A stretch of DNA of 64,000 bases, from contig CAXXKO010000030.1 of the NCBI GenBank assembly GCA_963666705.2, positions 186,001 through 250,000 of the forward strand, written 5' to 3'. Below are positions 1-8,739 of the stretch, piece by piece. A program made the translations under genes and the position numbers. Source of the stretch: G963666705 sp963666705. GTDB taxonomy: Bacteria > Pseudomonadota > Alphaproteobacteria > CADEGL01. The notes beneath the pieces are model-generated. The model was not told the DNA's origin, searched no databases, and saw only the letters and a program-made list of their open reading frames with translations. The first letter of the stretch is position 1. Each line of letters starts with the position of its first letter.

Positions 1-1937
1 ACTTCCTCCAGCTCCAGGACATGACGCGCCTCGATGCCATCAACTACATCTCCCACGGCGTGGCCAAGGTGGCGGGCCAGTCCGAGCCGCGCACCGTCGA
101 GGGCGCGGAGGAGGCGGAGGACGGCGAGCCCGTCAACCAGCGCGGCCTGGAGGCGCTCGACGCCTATTGCGTCGACCTCAACCGGAAGGCGCGGGAGGGG
201 CGCATCGACCCTCTGATCGGCCGCGAGGCCGAGATCGAGCGCACCATCCAGATCCTGTGCCGGCGGACCAAGAACAACCCGCTCTACGTGGGCGACGCGG
301 GCGTCGGCAAGACGGCGCTCGCCGAAGGCCTGGCCCGGCGCATCGTCGGCGCCGAGGTGCCGGCCGTGCTCGCGGACGCCGTCATCTTCTCTCTCGACAT
401 GGGCTCGCTGCTGGCCGGTACGCGCTACCGCGGCGACTTCGAGGAGCGCATCAAGGCGGTGCTCAACGAGCTCGGGTCCCAACCCGGCGCCATCCTCTTC
501 ATCGACGAGATCCATACGGTGATCGGCGCGGGGGCGACGAGCGGCGGCTCCATGGACGCGTCCAACCTCTTGAAGCCCGCCCTGCAGAGCGGCACGCTCC
601 GCTGCATCGGGTCGACCACCTACAAGGAGTACCGGACCTATTTCGAGAAGGACCGGGCGCTCGTCCGCCGGTTCCAGAAGATCGACGTGAACGAGCCCTC
701 GATCGAGGACACGATCAAGATCCTGCGCGGCCTCAAGCCCTATTACGAGGAGCACCACAAGGTCCGTTACACGGCCGATGCCCTGCGCACGGCGGTGGAG
801 CTCTCGGCCCGCTACATCACCGACCGCAAGCTGCCCGACAAGGCCATCGACGTGATCGACGAGACCGGCGCCTCGCAGATGCTGCTGCCCGAGAAACGCC
901 GGCGCAAGACCATCGGCGTCAAGGAGATCGAGGCCGTGGTGGCCAAGATCGCCCGCGTCCCGCCCAAGACCGTCTCGCGCGACGACAAGGCCTCGCTCCA
1001 GACCTTGGAGCGGGACTTGAAGCGCATGGTCTACGGCCAGGACCAGGCCATCGACGCGCTCACGGCCGCCATCAAGCTCTCCCGCGCCGGCCTGCGCGAG
1101 CCCGAGAAGCCCATCGGCAGCTACCTCTTCTCCGGCCCCACGGGCGTGGGCAAGACCGAGGCGGCGCGCCAGCTCGCCAGCACCCTCGGGGTCGAGCTGC
1201 ACCGCTTCGACATGTCGGAATACATGGAGCGGCACTCGATCTCGCGCCTCATCGGCGCTCCGCCCGGCTATGTGGGCTTCGACCAGGGCGGCCTGCTGAC
1301 CGACGCCATCGACCAGCACCCCTACGCCGTCCTGCTGCTCGACGAGATCGAGAAGGCCCACCCCGACGTCTTCAACGTCCTGCTCCAGATCATGGACTAC
1401 GGCAAGCTCACCGACCACAACGGCAAGACCGTGGATTTCCGCAACGTGATCCTGATCATGACCACCAACGCGGGCGCCGCCGACCTCGCCAAGCCCGCCA
1501 TCGGCTTCGAGCGCACCCGGCGCGAGGGCGACGACGAGGAGGCCATCAACCGCACCTTCACGCCCGAGTTCCGCAACCGGCTCGATGCCATCATCGGCTT
1601 CGCCCCGCTCTCCGAGGCCACTGTCCTGCGCGTCGTGGACAAGTTCGCCATGCAGCTCGAGGAGCAGCTCGGCGACCGCGGCGTCAGCCTCCGGCTCACC
1701 GACGCGGCGCGCAAGTGGCTGGCCGCCAAGGGCTACGAGCCCACCTTCGGCGCCCGCCCCCTGGCCCGCATCATCCAGGAGCATGTCAAGAAGCCGCTCG
1801 CCGAGGAATTGCTGTTCGGCAAGCTCGCCAATGGCGGCCTCGTCGAGGTCGATGTGGGCGAGGGCGGCCTCGTCTTCGCCTACTCCAAGGACGGCGGCGG
1901 CGCCAGCAAGGGCCGCAAGTCCGCGCTCGTCGAGTAG
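1..1937 (+). CDS. clpA: ATP-dependent Clp protease ATP-binding subunit ClpA, 5' end outside window
   Basis: AAA+ unfoldase that feeds proteins to ClpP in the cytoplasm. The reading frame is open from the window edge, so the N-terminal substrate/ClpS-binding domain is missing; about 640 residues are visible against about 750 for the family. Counting from the ATG at 21, Walker A of the first AAA module is GDAGVGKT at residues 91-98 and Walker B is LFIDEIH near 158. The second module has GPTGVGKTE near 372 and LLLDEIEKAHPDV near 436. An IGF tripeptide near 494 sits where ClpA carries its ClpP-docking IGL/IGF loop, which separates it from ClpB and ClpV. The D2-small domain follows to the end. Identification is firm; a clpS gene would be expected upstream, outside the window. 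Confidence 0.97.
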   Translation, partial: FLQLQDMTRLDAINYISHGVAKVAGQSEPRTVEGAEEAEDGEPVNQRGLEALDAYCVDLNRKAREGRIDPLIGREAEIERTIQILCRRTKNNPLYVGDAGVGKTALAEGLARRIVGAEVPAVLADAVIFSLDMGSLLAGTRYRGDFEERIKAVLNELGSQPGAILFIDEIHTVIGAGATSGGSMDASNLLKPALQSGTLRCIGSTTYKEYRTYFEKDRALVRRFQKIDVNEPSIEDTIKILRGLKPYYEEHHKVRYTADALRTAVELSARYITDRKLPDKAIDVIDETGASQMLLPEKRRRKTIGVKEIEAVVAKIARVPPKTVSRDDKASLQTLERDLKRMVYGQDQAIDALTAAIKLSRAGLREPEKPIGSYLFSGPTGVGKTEAARQLASTLGVELHRFDMSEYMERHSISRLIGAPPGYVGFDQGGLLTDAIDQHPYAVLLLDEIEKAHPDVFNVLLQIMDYGKLTDHNGKTVDFRNVILIMTTNAGAADLAKPAIGFERTRREGDDEEAINRTFTPEFRNRLDAIIGFAPLSEATVLRVVDKFAMQLEEQLGDRGVSLRLTDAARKWLAAKGYEPTFGARPLARIIQEHVKKPLAEELLFGKLANGGLVEVDVGEGGLVFAYSKDGGGASKGRKSALVE

Positions 1938-1970
1938 CGCCCTGGTGGTGTGAGTGCGACAGAAGAGTCC

Positions 1971-1992
1971 CCCTCTCCCCTCGGGGAGAGGG
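1971..1992. repeat. Perfect inverted repeat (REP-like) after clpA
   Basis: A ten-base arm CCCTCTCCCC is followed by a two-base loop and its exact complement GGGGAGAGGG. It lies 34 bases after the clpA stop and could terminate transcription. There is no T-run after it, and C/T-rich hairpins of this type are common dispersed repeats in alphaproteobacteria, so a REP-like element is equally possible. Confidence 0.6.
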
Positions 1993-2050
1993 CCGGGGTG
2001 AGGGGTGCGCGGGTCCGCGTCACAAAGAGTCTTTCAGCCGCCTCGAGGCT

Positions 2051-2083
2051 TGGAGCGATTTCAGTCGAACTGGAAACGTTCTA
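2051..2083. repeat. Dispersed palindromic repeat core, diverged copy
   Basis: The sequence around GAGCGATTTCAGTCGAACTGGAAACGTTC is an imperfect palindrome. The same core, with few changes, recurs at 32209-32242, 39590-39622 and 41672-41704, in two of those cases as the end of a longer element of about 150 bases. Here only the core is present. Confidence 0.75.
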
Positions 2084-2575
2084 ACGCGTGCGGCCGCGCG
2101 CGCCTCGAACGCCGGCCGCTTCGCGCCGCGGCATGGCCGGCCGGTGCCGCGGCACCGCCGGTGGCCACAGCCCCTCGCGCCGCAGCACGCCCTCGACATG
2201 CTTGGTGGTGACGGTCATGCCTGCCCGCGCCTCGATCTCGCGCCGCAGTCGGGCCAGGGTCCAGGCGGCGGCGAAAGTCTCGCGCGCGAGCGCCTTGGCC
2301 TCCCCCAGCAGCGCCGCCGCCTTGACCGGCGCGCGCCCCGGGTTGGGCCGGCTCCTGAGCGCCGCGGTACCCCTGGCGCGGTAGCCCATGCGCCATTGGG
2401 ACACTCGGCACGGCCACACGCCATAGGCCCGGGCGATTTCGTGCCCGGCGCCGCCTCGCGCCGACCACAGGATGGCGCGCGCCCGGTCCGCCTCGCGGCG
2501 GTCGCGCGAACGGGCGAGATCCTCGAGCACCAGGCGGTCCATTGGCGTGATGATGATCTCGATTTCGTGCGGCAT
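2081..2575 (-). pseudogene. IS630-family transposase remnant (N-terminal helix-turn-helix part)
   Basis: The ATG at 2575 begins MPHEIEIIIT and the frame runs 164 codons. It contains a helix-turn-helix segment (around HEIARAYGVWPCRVSQWR) and a second winged-helix-like segment (ARLRREIEARAGMTVTTKHV), as in the N-terminal half of IS630-type transposases. The DDE catalytic half is absent and the frame ends in low-complexity arginine-rich sequence at the palindromic repeat. It is not expected to be active. It lies between clpA and the muramidase locus and may mark an old rearrangement edge. Confidence 0.65.
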
Positions 2576-2613
2576 GTCGTTCTCCATGTATGATGGGCGG
2601 CCGCCCCGCCGGC

Positions 2614-4152
2614 TCACGTCCGGCTCAGCCTTTCGGCCATGTCGCGGGCCATCCTGTCGGGGCCGATGCTCTCGAGGATACGGGTGAAGCCGGCGCGGGT
2701 CTTCGGCCCGGCCACGCCGTCGAGGGCGAGCGGGGCGGCGCGGCCGCCCTTGACCCAGACGAGGCCATTGTGGAGCGCCTGTGGCGCCCGCACCTCGGGC
2801 CGGCCGCCGCTTTCGCCGAAGGCGAGGCCGAGATTGCGCCGAAGCCCGCCGTCGAGCCCGCGCGAGACGCGCTCGTCGCTCGCCGCCCGCACGGCCATGT
2901 CCCGGAAGGCGCCGAGGGCGAACCCTTCGCGCACCTCCCCGAGCCGCCCCGCCCCCTCGGCCCGGCGCACGGCCTGGGCGATCTCGGGGGTGAGGGTGGG
3001 CCTCACGCTGGGGCCGCCCGGGGTCTTGCGCCGCTTGCGCGGCCGCGTGCCGGCCTCGGCGAGGGCGATCGAGAGCAGGTCGGCGGCCCGGCCCGGGGTC
3101 GACTGGAGGCCGGCGGCGAAGAGCTGGCGGCCCAGGGGCCGGGGCAGGGCGTCGAAGCCCGGCGTGCGGAAGAAGGCCTCCTCGGCGGCGGCCTCGACCC
3201 GCCCCCGGCGCTCCGCCACCCGGGCCTCGTCGCGGGTATCGAAGCCGAGCCGGCCGCCGAGGATGTCTCTGGCCTCGGGCGCCAGCTCCGCCACATCGAC
3301 CTCCAGCTCGCGCAACAGCGAGCCGTCGGTATCGGGTGGCGTCGCCTCGGTCTTATTCATGTTTTGTTCCTTATCAAGTTCGCCGCCGTCGGCGCGGCCG
3401 ATGCGGACGCGCTGGCCAATGAGAACGCCCTTGCCGTGGAAGTCGATATGGGTGTTCTGGCGTTCCACCTGCTCGGGGTCGAGGTTGTAGCGTCTGGCAA
3501 TTCGGTCGAGGCCGTCGCCCGGCCGTGCCCGCACGATCCCGGGGTCGTCCGGATTGCGGAAGTAGGCTGCATTGTCCGTCACTCTCACGGACGTACCACC
3601 GCCGATGCCTTCAAGCGCATTGGCCGCTTGGTCGAGCTTGCCCGTGGCGATGAGCGCGCCCACCGCGGACCCGATTTTCTTGAGGTGCCCTTCGCGCTGG
3701 TAGGTGAAGTCGATGAGCACCGCTTGGCGCTCGGGCGAGAGGCTGTCGAAGGCGTCCGGGCCGATCCATTTCCGAGTCTTCCTGGCCTGCTCCGTGATCG
3801 TGGCGCGGAAGAGCGTCGCCGCGCCGGCACGCGTGATGGTGGGAAAGTCGTGCTCCGCGATCAGCCGGTCGGCTTCCCCCCTGTCATCTCTTCCAAGGGC
3901 ATCGCGGATTTTTATAAGTTTCTCCTCGTCAGCGGGCGAGAGAGTGACGCCAACGGATGCCAGCGTGTCTTTTAGACCCGTGCGGACCTCCCACGCTCCG
4001 CGGGTATCGATGATCAGGGTGAAGCCGTGGCCGAGGGTCGGCACGCCTTCGCCCGCCGATCCCACGGTTTCGTGGAACCCTTCCCAGGGCCGGGTGTAGG
4101 TCATCGCCGCGTCGATGCCCCTTGGATGAACGGGGTTGTTGTTTGTCGACAT
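2614..4152 (-). CDS. Modular muramidase: GH24-like lysozyme + LysM + C-terminal GH108/PG-binding-like module
   Basis: A 512-residue protein with no signal peptide. Residues about 14-190 resemble GH24 (T4-type) lysozyme: WEGF supplies the catalytic Glu (E24), GVPTLGHGF the Thr of the active-site loop, and SLSPERQAVLIDFTYQ the later helix. The position six before that Thr, Asp in T4 lysozyme (D20), is Ala here. A LysM-like segment (about 215-260, RPGDGLDRIARRYNL) follows. The C-terminal part (about 290-512) resembles the second half of GH108-type muramidases and ends with a PG_binding_3-like DGVAGPKTRAGF. SD GGAGG lies 10 bases before the ATG. It is the only full-length copy of a family with relatives at 6187-7683 and 8740-9132. 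It follows two exported partner genes in the same direction. An endolysin or secreted effector are both possible; the exact export route is not visible. Confidence 0.75.
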   Translation of the reverse strand: MSTNNNPVHPRGIDAAMTYTRPWEGFHETVGSAGEGVPTLGHGFTLIIDTRGAWEVRTGLKDTLASVGVTLSPADEEKLIKIRDALGRDDRGEADRLIAEHDFPTITRAGAATLFRATITEQARKTRKWIGPDAFDSLSPERQAVLIDFTYQREGHLKKIGSAVGALIATGKLDQAANALEGIGGGTSVRVTDNAAYFRNPDDPGIVRARPGDGLDRIARRYNLDPEQVERQNTHIDFHGKGVLIGQRVRIGRADGGELDKEQNMNKTEATPPDTDGSLLRELEVDVAELAPEARDILGGRLGFDTRDEARVAERRGRVEAAAEEAFFRTPGFDALPRPLGRQLFAAGLQSTPGRAADLLSIALAEAGTRPRKRRKTPGGPSVRPTLTPEIAQAVRRAEGAGRLGEVREGFALGAFRDMAVRAASDERVSRGLDGGLRRNLGLAFGESGGRPEVRAPQALHNGLVWVKGGRAAPLALDGVAGPKTRAGFTRILESIGPDRMARDMAERLSRT

Positions 4153-4203
4153 TTCTCGTTTCCTCCAAATGTTCGTTGGGTTGTCGTGACGCTCGAAGCT
4201 TCC

Positions 4204-5142
4204 TTATTCCGGTTCCGCCCATAGCTCATTGAACGCACATGTCGTTTCGAAGAATTTTCCGTTGTATTTCACAAGGTTGACCCAGGACAGCTTCCGCCCC
4301 GCCGAATGTCTGTCGGGCTCGCCTCTGAACGATCGAAGCAAGTAGGCCCCGCCCAAGAGCTCGACGACCGCGCTCATGTGGAGGCGCGGGGAATCCCCGA
4401 CGTATTCGTAGATGTCGTATTTATCCGCACTGGCTAGTAGGCGGCAGCGTTCGAGGTCGAGGACGGTATAGCGGCCGTTGGTGAATTCGGCGCTGCCCGG
4501 CACGTCCTCGGGATGGAGGATGTCGTTCCAATCGACGGAACGCGGGATCTCCTCGTAATGGAGATAGGATTGTGTGAGCTTGTTTCGCAGGTAGTAGGGC
4601 GCGGCGTGGAACAGGTACTCCTCTCCGTTGGCGGGGTCGTCATCGAGGTCGAGACGGTAAAGCTTGAAATCACCCATGCCGAAATAGTGCCAAGCGATCG
4701 CCTCGATGAGGTAATATTGCATCTCGTCCGGCAGGTCGCTGAGGCTGAGCGAGTGACCGGTCCCGATACTCTCCTTGTTGAGCTCCATGCCGGGGCACAT
4801 GGCGCGGTAGGGCGCGAGCGCCGGGTTGTGGTAGCGCTCGGCGCGCACGATTGGCTCGACGAACGCGACCGCCTCCCCGCCCGCCCGTAGCGTGTCGAGC
4901 AGCGGCAGGCACACGACCGGGTCGTCCCCGGCGTACAGCTTGAACGCGCGCCCCTCGAGGACGCTCTTCAGGGCCGCCGCCTTGGCGGCCTCGGGCGGCG
5001 GCGCCTCTGCGGCTCGGGTTGGCATGCCGGACGAGACCAGGAAGATGAGGAGAGCGAGGGCGCGGAAAAAGCCAAGCCCAATGCCGCGGCCCCCGCCGCG
5101 AGGGGCCCGGGCCGGACGGCCGGCATTCCGATGGCGGTTCAT
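4204..5142 (-). CDS. Exported four-cysteine protein, paralogue A (possible muramidase partner)
   Basis: Unrecognised family, 312 residues. The N-terminus is basic, then FFRALALLIFLVSSGMP and a TRAAEA cleavage-like site, indicating Sec export. Four cysteines (in VCLPLL, MCPGME, ERCRLL and TTCAF) are shared in position with two paralogues in this window and would form two disulfides in the periplasm. Conserved blocks include CLPLLDTLRAGGEA, VEPIVRAE, a DLDDDPANGEEYLF motif and IPRSVDWNDIL. The start ATG overlaps the stop of the upstream paralogue as ATGA, so the two are translationally coupled. The full-length muramidase gene begins 51 bases downstream. A periplasmic inhibitor/immunity role is an inference from this arrangement only. 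Confidence 0.8.
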   Translation of the reverse strand: MNRHRNAGRPARAPRGGGRGIGLGFFRALALLIFLVSSGMPTRAAEAPPPEAAKAAALKSVLEGRAFKLYAGDDPVVCLPLLDTLRAGGEAVAFVEPIVRAERYHNPALAPYRAMCPGMELNKESIGTGHSLSLSDLPDEMQYYLIEAIAWHYFGMGDFKLYRLDLDDDPANGEEYLFHAAPYYLRNKLTQSYLHYEEIPRSVDWNDILHPEDVPGSAEFTNGRYTVLDLERCRLLASADKYDIYEYVGDSPRLHMSAVVELLGGAYLLRSFRGEPDRHSAGRKLSWVNLVKYNGKFFETTCAFNELWAEPE

Positions 5143-6110
5143 TGCGCTTCTCCGAACTTGCAGGCCTCGGCCAGGGTGGGACCCGCCGGCCCGGCCGCGT
5201 AGCGGGTCAGCACCAGGCGGTGGATGGGGCGCCCGTCCGGGTCGCGGCCGGTCTCGATGGCCTCGAGGATGAACGGCCGGCCCGCGATCCGGACCGGCGC
5301 GCTCCAGTTGTCGGGGTCCGGCGCCTCCGCATGGCTCGGAAAGTCCGCTTGCGAGCTCAGGAGCGCGGTGGTGAAGGCCGGGCCCCAGGACTGCCGGTAG
5401 GCCTCCTTGCGCGCCTGCTCGCGCCGGCGGGCGGCGTAGTCGGTGCGCTCCGCCACCTGATGGAACGGCCCCACCCGGCAGCGCACCAGATCGAGCGCCG
5501 TGTAGCCGCCCTGGAAGAGGTAGTCGACCTCGGCGTTCTCGGGATGGAGGAGGTCGTTCCAGTCGAGCGTCGCCGGCAGCTCGTCGTAGCGTAGCGCGAA
5601 GGGAATCGCCTCGGCGCGGCGGTAATGCCCCTCGGAATAGAACAGGTGGGCGGCCCCGCCCACGGGCGCGCCATCGGGCTCGAGGGCGTAGAGCTTGAAG
5701 GCGGCGGTGCCGAAATAGGCGGACCCGGGCCCGCCACCGCCGTTCGCCGCCGGAAGCTCCGCCGCGTCCCGCCCGGTCGCGCCGATCCGCTCGTTGAGAG
5801 CCAGGCCCGGGCATAGGGCGCGATAGGGCAGAAGCGCCTCGTCCCGGTAGTATTCCGTGCGCACGATGGGCTCGACGAACTCGACCGCCTCGCCGCCCGC
5901 CCGCAGCGTGTCGAGGAGCGGGAAGCACACGGCCGGGTCGCGCTCGCCGAACAGCTCGAACGCGCGCCCATCGAGGATGCGCGCGACGATCTCCGCCTTG
6001 GCGACCTCGGTCCCGGGCGGCGGTGCTTCGGCGGCTTGGGCCGGCATGCCGACCAGCATGAGGACGGCGGCGAAGGCGAGCTTGCAAAACCAACGTTCGA
6101 GGGTGGGCAT
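5139..6110 (-). CDS. Exported four-cysteine protein, paralogue B
   Basis: 323 residues from the ATG at 6110, which has AGGGAAG upstream; an in-frame ATG at 6149 is rejected because it overlaps the promoter -10 region. The signal peptide is KLAFAAVLMLVGMPAQAAEA. It shares CFPLLDTLRAGGEAVEFVEP, PYRALCPGLALN, a degenerate version of the acidic NGEEY block (DGAPVGGAAHLFY), LDWNDLLHPEN and LVRCRVG with paralogues A and C. The C-terminal part (about 225-323) differs most and is longer, ending with ACKFGEAQ. It heads a two-gene unit with paralogue A (four-base overlap). No enzymatic motif is visible. The unit has its own promoter at 6140-6168. Confidence 0.8.
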   Translation of the reverse strand: MPTLERWFCKLAFAAVLMLVGMPAQAAEAPPPGTEVAKAEIVARILDGRAFELFGERDPAVCFPLLDTLRAGGEAVEFVEPIVRTEYYRDEALLPYRALCPGLALNERIGATGRDAAELPAANGGGGPGSAYFGTAAFKLYALEPDGAPVGGAAHLFYSEGHYRRAEAIPFALRYDELPATLDWNDLLHPENAEVDYLFQGGYTALDLVRCRVGPFHQVAERTDYAARRREQARKEAYRQSWGPAFTTALLSSQADFPSHAEAPDPDNWSAPVRIAGRPFILEAIETGRDPDGRPIHRLVLTRYAAGPAGPTLAEACKFGEAQ

Positions 6111-6139
6111 GAGCGGCTTCCCTGATTTGTTCTTTGTTC

Positions 6140-6168
6140 GTTCTATCATGATAAGCGTAATCCGTCAA
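6140..6168 (-). promoter_or_regulatory. Sigma-70-type promoter upstream of paralogue B
   Basis: On the minus strand TTGACG (6168-6163), a 17-base spacer and TAGAAC (6145-6140) lie 30 bases before the start codon at 6110. The same two hexamers and spacer occur at the same place before paralogue C (8664-8692), so the promoter was duplicated with the gene. Confidence 0.6.
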
Positions 6169-6186
6169 GCAAAACTTTTAGTGCTC

Positions 6187-7683
6187 TCACAGCAACGTAT
6201 GCCTTGCGTGGCCGCACGCTCGGCCGACTAGCGTCCGCCAGCGCCCCGCCCCCTCGGCCCGGCGCACGGCCTGGGCGAGCTCGGGGGTGAGGGTGGGCCT
6301 CACGCTGGCGCCGCCCGGGGTCTTGCGCCGCTCGCGCGGCGGGGCGCCGGCCTCGGTGAGGGCGATCGCGAGCAGGTCGGCGGCCCGGCCCGGGGTCGAC
6401 TGGAGGCCGGCGGCGAAGAGCTGGCGGCCCAGGGGCCGGGGCAGGGCGTCGAAGCCGGGAGTGCGGAAGAAGGCCTCCTCGGCGGCGGCCTCGACCCGCC
6501 CCCGGCTCTCCGCCACCCGGGCCTCGTCGCGGGTATCGAAGCCGAGCCGCCCGCCGAGGATGTTTCTGGCCTCGGGCGCCAGCTCCGCCACATCGACCCC
6601 CAGCTCGCGCAACAGCGAGCCGCCCGGACCGGGAGCGGGCGGTTGCGCCGGCGGCGTGGCTGGCGCCGCGTCCGTGTCGTTCGTGGGCACGATGAGCACC
6701 CGGCCGATGGGGATCTCCGTGACCTCGTCCTTGTCGATGCCGTTGCGCTCCATCAGGTCCTCGGCCGTTATCACGTAGCCGCGCTCTTTCGTCAGTGTCC
6801 GGGCGATGCTCCACAGGCTCTGGCCTTCCTCGACCCGCCACTGGCCCGGGCCGAGGGGGGCATCCTCGGTCTTATTCTTGTTTTGTTCCTCAATCTTTCC
6901 AGCGAGGTCGGCGTATGGGGCCGCCAGGATCGCCGGGGCGATGCGCACCAACTGGCCCATTATGACGGGGAGCTCGGGACCGAGGCCCTGATTGAGCTCG
7001 TGAAACTCTTTCTCCGACATGTTGTTGTCGAGGGCGATGACCCCCGCGATGTCATAGACCCGGACCACCGTGCCGTCATATGGATCGCGGTAATAGCGCG
7101 CATTGTCGTTCGCGCGGAGCCGGCCGCCGCCGCCGACGCTCTTGAGCACCTCGGCGCCTCTCTCATGGTCGCCGGCGGTGACCGCCGCCGCCAGGCGGGT
7201 CGCGATCTTGCGGAACTCCCTGGGCCGTTGGTAGGCGGTGTCGATGACGACCGCCTGGCGCTCGGGCGAGAGGCGGTCGAAGGCCGCCGCGCCCATCTTG
7301 GTGCGCGCCATTTTGGCCTTCTCGGTGATGGTCACCCTGAACAGGGTTTCCGCTTGTTCCCCGGTGACGCTGGGGAAGTCGTGCGCCTCGGTCAGCCGCA
7401 TCGCCTCGGCGATGTCGCCGTTCGCGAGGGCATCTCGTATATCTTTGAGCTCATCCAGGTCCTGTGGCTCGAGCGTGATGCCCACCGTCGCCAGCTTGTC
7501 GTCCAGGTCGCTTCTGATTACCCATTTCGTGCCGTCATCGATGATGAGGGCGAAGCCGTGGCCGAGGGTCGGGACGCCCTTGTCATCGGGTCCCACCGTC
7601 GAATGTATCCCTTCCCAAAGCTTGGTGTACTTCATGGCGGCGTCGAGGGTATCGGAATCGATCGGCGTGTTGTGACTGGTCAT
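6187..7683 (-). CDS. Modular muramidase copy 2, C-terminally truncated
   Basis: 498 residues, no signal peptide, SD AAGGAG seven bases before the ATG. The GH24-like domain occupies about 14-185; WEGI carries the catalytic Glu and DDKGVPTLGHGF keeps an Asp six residues before the Thr, as in T4 lysozyme. Two LysM-like segments follow: one near 205-245, and a clearer one near 285-335 (VEEGQSLWSIARTL). From about 355 it is nearly identical to the full-length copy, up to RRAEGAG. There it switches to an unrelated 18-residue tail and loses the DGVAGPKT peptidoglycan-binding end. The lysozyme domain should still fold. It lies between paralogues C and B. Confidence 0.72.
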   Translation of the reverse strand: MTSHNTPIDSDTLDAAMKYTKLWEGIHSTVGPDDKGVPTLGHGFALIIDDGTKWVIRSDLDDKLATVGITLEPQDLDELKDIRDALANGDIAEAMRLTEAHDFPSVTGEQAETLFRVTITEKAKMARTKMGAAAFDRLSPERQAVVIDTAYQRPREFRKIATRLAAAVTAGDHERGAEVLKSVGGGGRLRANDNARYYRDPYDGTVVRVYDIAGVIALDNNMSEKEFHELNQGLGPELPVIMGQLVRIAPAILAAPYADLAGKIEEQNKNKTEDAPLGPGQWRVEEGQSLWSIARTLTKERGYVITAEDLMERNGIDKDEVTEIPIGRVLIVPTNDTDAAPATPPAQPPAPGPGGSLLRELGVDVAELAPEARNILGGRLGFDTRDEARVAESRGRVEAAAEEAFFRTPGFDALPRPLGRQLFAAGLQSTPGRAADLLAIALTEAGAPPRERRKTPGGASVRPTLTPELAQAVRRAEGAGRWRTLVGRACGHARHTLL

Positions 7684-7734
7684 GGCATTCTCCTTTCCGG
7701 CGGAAGGTGGGTACTGGATTGAACGGACTGGGGA

Positions 7735-8634
7735 TCACTTCTCTTCTTTCTTTTCGTGGAACGAGCAGTAGCCAAAGAAATCCCCATCATTGAACCGCTG
7801 GAAATCGACCCAATAGGGCACGCGGGCCGGCGGTAGCGGCTTGGGGCGGTCTCCCATTAGCCGGAGGATGTAGTGGCGGCCCTGGAGCCGGATGATGGCG
7901 TTGTGGTTGTCCTCCGCGCGCCCGGCGACGTAGTCGTAGGGATCGTAGGTATTCGTGATAGCGAGGCGCTCGCATCGGTCGAGGTCGAGGATGGTGTATT
8001 GGCCGCTGTAGAATTTGGCGTCGCCCGGCACGTTCTCCGGGGGGAGGATGTCGTTCCAATCGACCGAGCGCGGGATCTCCTCGTAGCGCAGGTATAGGGG
8101 GATGACGTCATCGCGTATGTATTGGCGCTCGCCGTAGAAGACGTACTCCTCGCCGTTGGTGGGGTCGTGGTCGAGATCGACCCGGTAGAGCTTGAAGTTG
8201 CGGGTGCTGAAGTAGATGCGGGCGGTCGCCTCGATCGCGTCGTAACGCTCCGCCTCCGGCAGGCCCCTGACGCCGTCGACGAAGGGGTCGCCCGTGAGCT
8301 CGGTTCGCTTGTTGAGCTCCATGCCGGGGCACATGGCGCGGTAGGGCAAAAGCGCCTCGTCGTGGTAATATTCGGCGCGCACGATGGGCTCGACGAACTC
8401 GAGCGCCGCGCCGCCCGCCCGCAGCGCTTCCAGAAGCGGCAGGCACACGTCCAGGTCGCGCTCCTTGAACGACTCGAACGCGCGCCCCTCGAGGATGCGC
8501 GCGACGATCTCCGCCTTGGCGGCCTCGGTCTCGGGCGGCGGCGCCTCGGCGGCGATGCCGGGCGGGCCGGGCACCACGAGCGCGAGGACGGCGGCGAGGG
8601 CAAGCTTGCAAAACCAACGTTCGAGGGTGGGCAT
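7735..8634 (-). CDS. Exported four-cysteine protein, paralogue C
   Basis: 299 residues from the ATG at 8634, preceded by AAGGAGG at six bases; the upstream ATG at 8673 lies in the promoter. The signal peptide is KLALAAVLALVVPGPPGIAAEA. It has CLPLLEALRAGGAALEFVEP, PYRAMCPGMELNK, a DLDHDPTNGEEYVFY block, IPRSVDWNDILPPEN, LDLDRCERL and a late YCSFHEKKEEK. It is closer to paralogue A than B in the central acidic block, although its signal peptide and promoter are closer to B. The truncated muramidase begins 51 bases downstream, the same spacing as paralogue A to the full-length copy. Confidence 0.8.
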   Translation of the reverse strand: MPTLERWFCKLALAAVLALVVPGPPGIAAEAPPPETEAAKAEIVARILEGRAFESFKERDLDVCLPLLEALRAGGAALEFVEPIVRAEYYHDEALLPYRAMCPGMELNKRTELTGDPFVDGVRGLPEAERYDAIEATARIYFSTRNFKLYRVDLDHDPTNGEEYVFYGERQYIRDDVIPLYLRYEEIPRSVDWNDILPPENVPGDAKFYSGQYTILDLDRCERLAITNTYDPYDYVAGRAEDNHNAIIRLQGRHYILRLMGDRPKPLPPARVPYWVDFQRFNDGDFFGYCSFHEKKEEK

Positions 8635-8663
8635 GAGCGGCCTCCTTGATGTGTTCGTTGTTC

Positions 8664-8692
8664 GTTCTATCATGATAAGCGTTATCCGTCAA
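8664..8692 (-). promoter_or_regulatory. Sigma-70-type promoter upstream of paralogue C
   Basis: TTGACG (8692-8687), 17 bases, TAGAAC (8669-8664) on the minus strand, 29 bases before the start at 8634. It is the duplicate of the promoter at 6140-6168; the flanking sequence is also nearly identical (AAGTTTTGC upstream, ATCATGATAG within). Confidence 0.6.
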
Positions 8693-8739
8693 GCAAAACT
8701 TTTATAATTCTCACAGCAGCGTATACCTTGCGTGGCCGA

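Noticed and set aside
2590..3975. Long plus-strand open frame over the muramidase gene
   Set aside because: It is the antisense of a gene with clear lysozyme and LysM motifs; the translation is Gly/Ala/Arg-rich with no domain.
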